64,000 nucleotides of DNA from the NCBI GenBank assembly GCA_902496295.1, contig CABVAF010000001.1:124001-188000 (forward strand), written 5' to 3'. The notes below the pieces were generated by a model. That model had not been told where the DNA came from and made no database searches. It was given only the letters and a program-made list of their open reading frames with translations. The first letter of the stretch is position 1; every line of letters begins with the position of its first letter. Source of the stretch: an uncultured Clostridium sp. (GTDB lineage Bacteria > Bacillota > Clostridia > TANB77 > CAG-508). The translations under genes and the position numbers were made by a program. Of the stretch, positions 63,783 through 64,000 are shown piece by piece.

Positions 63783-64000
63783 GTGATAATGTCAAAAGAA
63801 GAACGGCTTTTAAGCTGTAAATGGGAAAATAAAAGCGCATGCAAGGAATGTGGTGGAAAATGTTGCCAGAGAACCGGATGCGAAGCATCTCCAGATGATT
63901 TCGATTGTGACCGGAATAAAATGGCTGCATCGTTAGGAACAGGAAACTATGCAATAGATCTTGTACTTGATGAGCATAAGAGAGTATTAAAAACACAAGG
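63783..64000 (+). CDS. Orphan gene F: cysteine-rich protein, 3' end outside window
   Basis: GTG 63783 (GGGGGA 6 bases upstream) or ATG 63789. The visible 72 residues contain SACKECGGKCCQRTGC then DDFDC: seven Cys within 30 residues, similar to metal-binding zinc/iron-cluster clusters of YkgJ type, then ASLGTGNYAIDLVLDEHK. CGG is used twice for Arg (63804, and 63912 followed by A with no frame change). Codon use is balanced like genes A-E. The rest lies beyond the window. Confidence 0.65.
   Translation, partial: MIMSKEERLLSCKWENKSACKECGGKCCQRTGCEASPDDFDCDRNKMAASLGTGNYAIDLVLDEHKRVLKTQ

Overview
The window is from a low-GC, endospore-forming Clostridia-type Firmicute. The evidence is a complete spoIIIA operon, strongly AT-biased codons dominated by AGA for Arg, AAGGAGG-type ribosome sites and TTGACA/TATAAT promoters. 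TGA is used as a normal stop, so the standard code applies in general. An uncultured gut Clostridia lineage is a guess only. I saw no rRNA, tRNA, CRISPR array or intact insertion sequence.

Layout. 1-6.4 kb is an eroded accessory zone: a partial flavodoxin-like reductase, an amidohydrolase, two GNAT acetyltransferases, an XRE regulator, a dead dUTPase and other gene remains. 6.4-8.5 kb is a GntR-ABC-permease operon with a perfect inverted-repeat operator. 8.6-12 kb has an alpha/beta hydrolase, the YebC/TACO1 regulator and a 609-residue anchored protein. 12.0-17.6 kb is spoIIIAA-AH, the channel between mother cell and forespore, with a +1 frameshift in spoIIIAA. 17.7-31.5 kb holds an ECF sigma/anti-sigma pair, phosphofructokinase, argS, glmM, metG, tmk, ldh and a large internally duplicated protein. 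32-44 kb holds a peroxiredoxin, a GH3 glycosidase, class II aldolase, smpB, dtd, uvrB and a MazG-like protein. 46-58.6 kb holds uvrA, a cytidylate-kinase-like gene, murD, a CBS protein, a YtvI-type permease and secA. From 58.6 kb to the end is a degraded island placed directly after secA: an integrase stub, a MarR remnant, a DUF5131/XRE chimera, and a regulator-ABC operon on the minus strand.

Two patterns cut across the window. (1) In the AT-rich resident genes I found in-frame CGG codons only three times. Each is followed by A, and at each the reading frame must move +1 (CGGA read on as GGA) for the conserved or sensible protein to continue: once in spoIIIAA and twice in one anchored protein. 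(2) Six genes with clearly different, more balanced codon use sit singly among the housekeeping genes (31.5, 35.6, 40.9, 44.2, 45.3 and 63.8 kb). Each has a promoter with a 17-bp spacer, and the five complete ones each have a hairpin terminator. They use CGG as an ordinary Arg codon. Five are short proteins I cannot name, two of these are paralogues, and one is a beta-CASP-type metallo-beta-lactamase-fold protein. Either recoding at CGG or a systematic sequence error explains the first pattern; recent acquisition as self-contained units is the likeliest reading of the second.

How the genes work together: cell-wall precursor supply (glmM, murD), translation (argS, metG, smpB, dtd), DNA repair (uvrA, uvrB), fermentative glycolysis (pfk, fba, ldh) and sporulation (spoIIIA, ytvI-like) form the resident core. 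The rest is accessory.
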